From positions 62,001 through 126,000 of the forward strand of contig CAYQDM010000006.1 in NCBI GenBank assembly GCA_964416305.1: a DNA stretch of 64,000 nt, in the 5' to 3' direction. The notes under the pieces are model-generated. The model was given only the letters and a program-made list of their open reading frames with translations, had not been told where the DNA came from and ran no database searches. This DNA is from Acidaminobacter sp964416305. Lineage in GTDB: Bacteria; Bacillota; Clostridia; Peptostreptococcales; Acidaminobacteraceae. This document shows, piece by piece, positions 61,315 through 64,000 of this stretch. Within the stretch, counting starts at the first letter, position 1, and every line of letters begins with the position of its first letter. A program made the translations under genes and the position numbers.

Positions 61315-63759
61315 ATGGAACTGAATGTCAACCAGTTTAAAAAAGACTATTTGCGCAGGCTGAAAGCAAAAAGCGGCCGACCCCTTGAAGAGAGCACTGT
61401 CTGGGATCAGTATCACGCACTTGGAAGTCTGATCAAAGAATATATGACAGATGACTGGGTTGGCACTTCCATTGCCTACAACAAATTGGACGCACGTCAG
61501 GTCTTCTATTTCTCCATGGAATTTTTGACAGGGAAACTGTTGTCAGACTATATGCATGCCATGGGCGTTTATGAAGTCGTTGAGCTGGGCCTGTCAGACC
61601 TTGGCCTTTCACTCAGTGAAATCAGCGAAGCAGAAAAAGATCAAGGCCTTGGAAATGGCGGTCTGGGAAGGCTTGCGGCATGCTTTATGGATTCCATGGC
61701 CTCAGTGGGGATTCCAGGTCATGGTATTGGCATACGTTTCAATTTTGGGCTTTTCGAACAGAAAATCATCAACGGGTATCAGGTGGAATTTCCTGACCGG
61801 TGGCTTGAAAACCGCAATGTATGGGAAGTGAAGATGCCTGACAAGGCAGTGGAAGTCCATTTTGGCGGTAAAGTCCGCCAAGATTATATCAACGGCCGCA
61901 ACGTATTCTTCCTTGAAGAAACCGAAGTGGTTATGGCGGTACCCTACGACACGCCCATACCAGGGTATCAAAACGGCATTGTCAATACGCTTAGACTCTA
62001 CAGTGCTGAAGCAAAAACCCCTGACTTTGACCTGGCAGGATTCAGCCGCGGCGAATACAACCGTGTATTTTCTGAAAAATATGCGGTCGAAGCGATCTCG
62101 CAAGTCCTGTATCCGGACGATGCTTATGAAAACGGGCGATTGCTGCGCTTAAAGCAAGAATATTTTTTCGTCTCCGCTGGACTTCAAGGCATTATGAGGT
62201 CTTACAAGCGAAGCGGTCTCCCAATCCGTGATTTTCACAAGTACAATGCGATCCACATCAATGATACGCATCCGGCTCTCGCCATCCCGGAACTCATGAG
62301 ATTACTGATGGATATTGAAGAGCTCCATTGGGATGAAGCTTGGAAAATAACGACTCAAACCATAAGCTATACCAACCATACTTTGCTGCACGAAGCCATG
62401 GAGAAGTGGCCTATAGATGTCGTTCGCACACTGCTACCAAGGATCATGATGATTATTGAGGAAATCAACCGGCGGTTCAATCTTGAAACAGATCGTCTGT
62501 ATAATCAGGTTGAACCAAATAGATCCGCTCAAATGGCTATCATTGGAGATGGACAAGTCAGGATGGCTCATCTCTGCATTGTCGGCAGCCATAGTGTCAA
62601 CGGCGTTGCCAAACTTCACTCAGAACTTCTGGCAAATAGAGAATTAAAGCCTTTTAATGAGTTTTTCACCGGAAAATTCAACAATAAGACAAATGGAATC
62701 ACACACCGCCGCTGGCTGCTGCACTCCAATCCGCGACTATCGGCACACATCACTGATGCCATAGGTGACGAATGGATTAAAGAGCCCGAATCACTTGGGC
62801 GTCTGATGAAGCACCAGTCTGACCCCGCTTTCCTGGAAAAGCTCATGAAAATCAAACGCGCCAACAAAGTCGACTTCTCTAACTATCTTCATAAATCAAG
62901 CGGTGTCACAATTGATCCCGACAGTATTTTTGATATTCAAATCAAGAGACTGCATGAGTACAAGCGACAGACACTCAACATTCTGCATGTCATGAGCCTT
63001 TACCTCAGGTTAAAGGAGGATCCTGATCTGGATCTGATTCCAAGAACCTTCTTATTTGGGGCAAAAGCCGCTCCAGGCTATCAGACAGCCAAACAAACCA
63101 TTAAGCTGATTAACGCTGTTGGCGATCTGGTAAATTCAGATAAGGATGTCAATGAAAAGCTGAAAGTCGTTTTTGTTGAAAACTACGGTGTCACTGTTGC
63201 TGAGAACATCATTCCAAGCGCAGACATCAGCGAACAAATCTCAACGGCCAGCAAAGAAGCTTCAGGTACAGGCAACATGAAATTGATGATGAACGGTGCT
63301 GTGACGGTTGCAACCCTGGATGGTGCAAATGTTGAGATACTTGAAGCTGTCGGAAAAGATAATATTTTTCTGTTTGGACTCACTGCAGAAGAAGTCTACC
63401 GCTATTACGAGACGGGGTCCTACAATGCTTACGAAATCTATCAAAACAATCCCCTGCTCAAACGCTCTGTTGATATGATGACAGATGGTTCATTAAACGT
63501 TTCGCCTGAGGAATTTTATCTTATTCGCTCCGCACTCCTGGATCACAATGATTCGTTTTTTGTGCTCAAGGATTTTGAAAGCTATGCCAATATTCAAAAG
63601 AAAGCTTGTGAAGCTTATCGCGATGCCAAGAGATGGTCTGCCATGTCGTTGGTTAACATCGCGAAATCAGGGATTTTTTCCAGTGACCGGACGATAAAGG
63701 ATTATAATCGCGAGATCTGGAAGGCACAAGTTTTCGAAACTTTAAAGGGTTCGCAATGA
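61315..63759 (+). CDS. glgP: Glycogen/starch phosphorylase
   Basis: An 814-residue GT35-family, PLP-dependent phosphorylase that releases glucose-1-phosphate from alpha-1,4-glucans. 'YFSMEFLTGKLLSDYM', 'GLGNGGLGRLAACFMDSMA', 'GYQVEFPDRWLENRN', 'KRLHEYKRQTLNILH' and the PLP-binding 'EASGTGNMKLMMNGAVTVATLDGANVEI' (PLP Lys in GTGNMK) are diagnostic. Full length. It breaks down the polymer made by GlgCDA in the same transcript. Its stop overlaps the next start (ATGA). Confidence 0.97.
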   Translation: MELNVNQFKKDYLRRLKAKSGRPLEESTVWDQYHALGSLIKEYMTDDWVGTSIAYNKLDARQVFYFSMEFLTGKLLSDYMHAMGVYEVVELGLSDLGLSLSEISEAEKDQGLGNGGLGRLAACFMDSMASVGIPGHGIGIRFNFGLFEQKIINGYQVEFPDRWLENRNVWEVKMPDKAVEVHFGGKVRQDYINGRNVFFLEETEVVMAVPYDTPIPGYQNGIVNTLRLYSAEAKTPDFDLAGFSRGEYNRVFSEKYAVEAISQVLYPDDAYENGRLLRLKQEYFFVSAGLQGIMRSYKRSGLPIRDFHKYNAIHINDTHPALAIPELMRLLMDIEELHWDEAWKITTQTISYTNHTLLHEAMEKWPIDVVRTLLPRIMMIIEEINRRFNLETDRLYNQVEPNRSAQMAIIGDGQVRMAHLCIVGSHSVNGVAKLHSELLANRELKPFNEFFTGKFNNKTNGITHRRWLLHSNPRLSAHITDAIGDEWIKEPESLGRLMKHQSDPAFLEKLMKIKRANKVDFSNYLHKSSGVTIDPDSIFDIQIKRLHEYKRQTLNILHVMSLYLRLKEDPDLDLIPRTFLFGAKAAPGYQTAKQTIKLINAVGDLVNSDKDVNEKLKVVFVENYGVTVAENIIPSADISEQISTASKEASGTGNMKLMMNGAVTVATLDGANVEILEAVGKDNIFLFGLTAEEVYRYYETGSYNAYEIYQNNPLLKRSVDMMTDGSLNVSPEEFYLIRSALLDHNDSFFVLKDFESYANIQKKACEAYRDAKRWSAMSLVNIAKSGIFSSDRTIKDYNREIWKAQVFETLKGSQ

Positions 63760-64000
63760 ATTCAGCACTCAACCCGGAATTTGAAGCGCTGGCGGAGCGC
63801 GCTGCTAAACGAACCAACTTTGGTGCTGTCATTGATAATGACAATTCGACTACATCCTTTGTACTTTGGGCACCTGCTGCTGTAAAAGTTGAACTTGCAC
63901 TTTACGAAACCAGCAGCATCCTTCATAGAACCACACATGAGCTGCAGCGGGAAAGCGACGGCTGTTTCGTTCTTGAGGTGGCAAAAAATCTGACCGGCAT
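63756..64000 (+). CDS. CBM48-containing alpha-glucan enzyme, probably type I pullulanase (partial, 3' cut)
   Basis: The first 81 codons of a gene truncated by the window end. The start ATG at 63756 overlaps the glgP stop and has GGG nearby. Residues ~33-80 ('STTSFVLWAPAAVKVELALYE' in part, then 'ESDGCFVLEVAKNLTG') match the N-terminal CBM48 domain shared by type I pullulanases and branching enzymes; the style with 'LYET' fits pullulanase better. Either activity, debranching (pulA) or branching (glgB), would complete the glycogen operon, and the decisive catalytic domain is outside the window. Confidence 0.7.
   Translation, partial: MNSALNPEFEALAERAAKRTNFGAVIDNDNSTTSFVLWAPAAVKVELALYETSSILHRTTHELQRESDGCFVLEVAKNLTG

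Noticed and set aside
61459..61475. Sigma-54-like TGGCAC-N5-TTGC sequence
   Set aside because: It lies inside the glgP coding sequence with no gene start downstream, so it is most likely chance.

Overview
The window looks like chromosomal core sequence from an anaerobic member of the Firmicutes, probably class Clostridia. The evidence is gene content and order: trigger factor-clpP-clpX-lon-engB in a row, a CIRCE operator, GlgC/GlgD paired subunits, short-form HisG with HisZ, a CBS-type manganese pyrophosphatase, SpoIIE-type phosphatase and sigma-54 regulation. Purine-rich Shine-Dalgarno sequences precede nearly every gene. Genus cannot be fixed from the sequence alone. I see no rRNA, tRNA, insertion sequence, prophage or CRISPR array; almost all of it is coding.

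Layout. 1-6700 (mostly minus): an ArsR-type regulator, a membrane SpoIIE phosphatase, a TGS-domain nucleoside kinase overlapping an orphan HEPN (Csm6-like) protein, an RluA-family pseudouridine synthase and a GNAT protein. 6900-8430 (plus): an MltG-like membrane protein and an acetamidase/formamidase. 8550-15400 (minus): a glycerol operon (glpK, GlpA-like dehydrogenase, a second flavoprotein fused to DUF1667) behind two rRNA modification genes. 15560-19700: class II aldolase (plus), then cyclophilin, a NUDIX hydrolase and a large membrane sensor-like protein without output domain. 19750-26090 (minus): protein quality control, tig-clpP-clpX then lon-engB, with CIRCE at lon. 26420-34800: UvrD/PcrA-type helicase, RecX, TraX, ModE-type regulator, GNAT, AmrS-like radical SAM enzyme, CBS-pyrophosphatase and a lipoprotein with a degenerate metallo-beta-lactamase fold. 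34980-42900 (minus): a nine-gene histidine operon hisZGDCBHAF-IE preceded by a previously unlisted 18-residue leader peptide with four consecutive His codons and a terminator, i.e. a ribosome-mediated attenuator. 42895-49450 (minus): a livJ-livHMGF branched-chain-type ABC transporter with a consensus sigma-54 promoter, three helically phased operator copies and an adjacent PAS-type enhancer-binding protein. 49550-57200: dihydrolipoyl dehydrogenase, a TIM-barrel protein, UMF1-type MFS transporter, alkaline-phosphatase-fold phosphodiesterase, DUF2161 nuclease-fold protein and a Na/Pi cotransporter with a PhoP-box-like promoter. 57590-64000 (plus): the glycogen operon glgC-glgD-glgA-glgP and the start of a CBM48 enzyme (pullulanase or branching enzyme) cut by the window end.

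The most notable signals are regulatory: the hisL attenuator, the sigma-54/upstream-activator module of the liv operon, the CIRCE-over-promoter at lon and the PhoP-type box at the phosphate transporter. Among proteins, the CARF-less HEPN protein coupled to a nucleoside kinase, the DUF1667 fusion and the dead MBL-fold lipoprotein are the ones to follow up. Many gene starts were moved inward from the longest reading frame to agree with a visible ribosome binding site; those choices are stated per entry.
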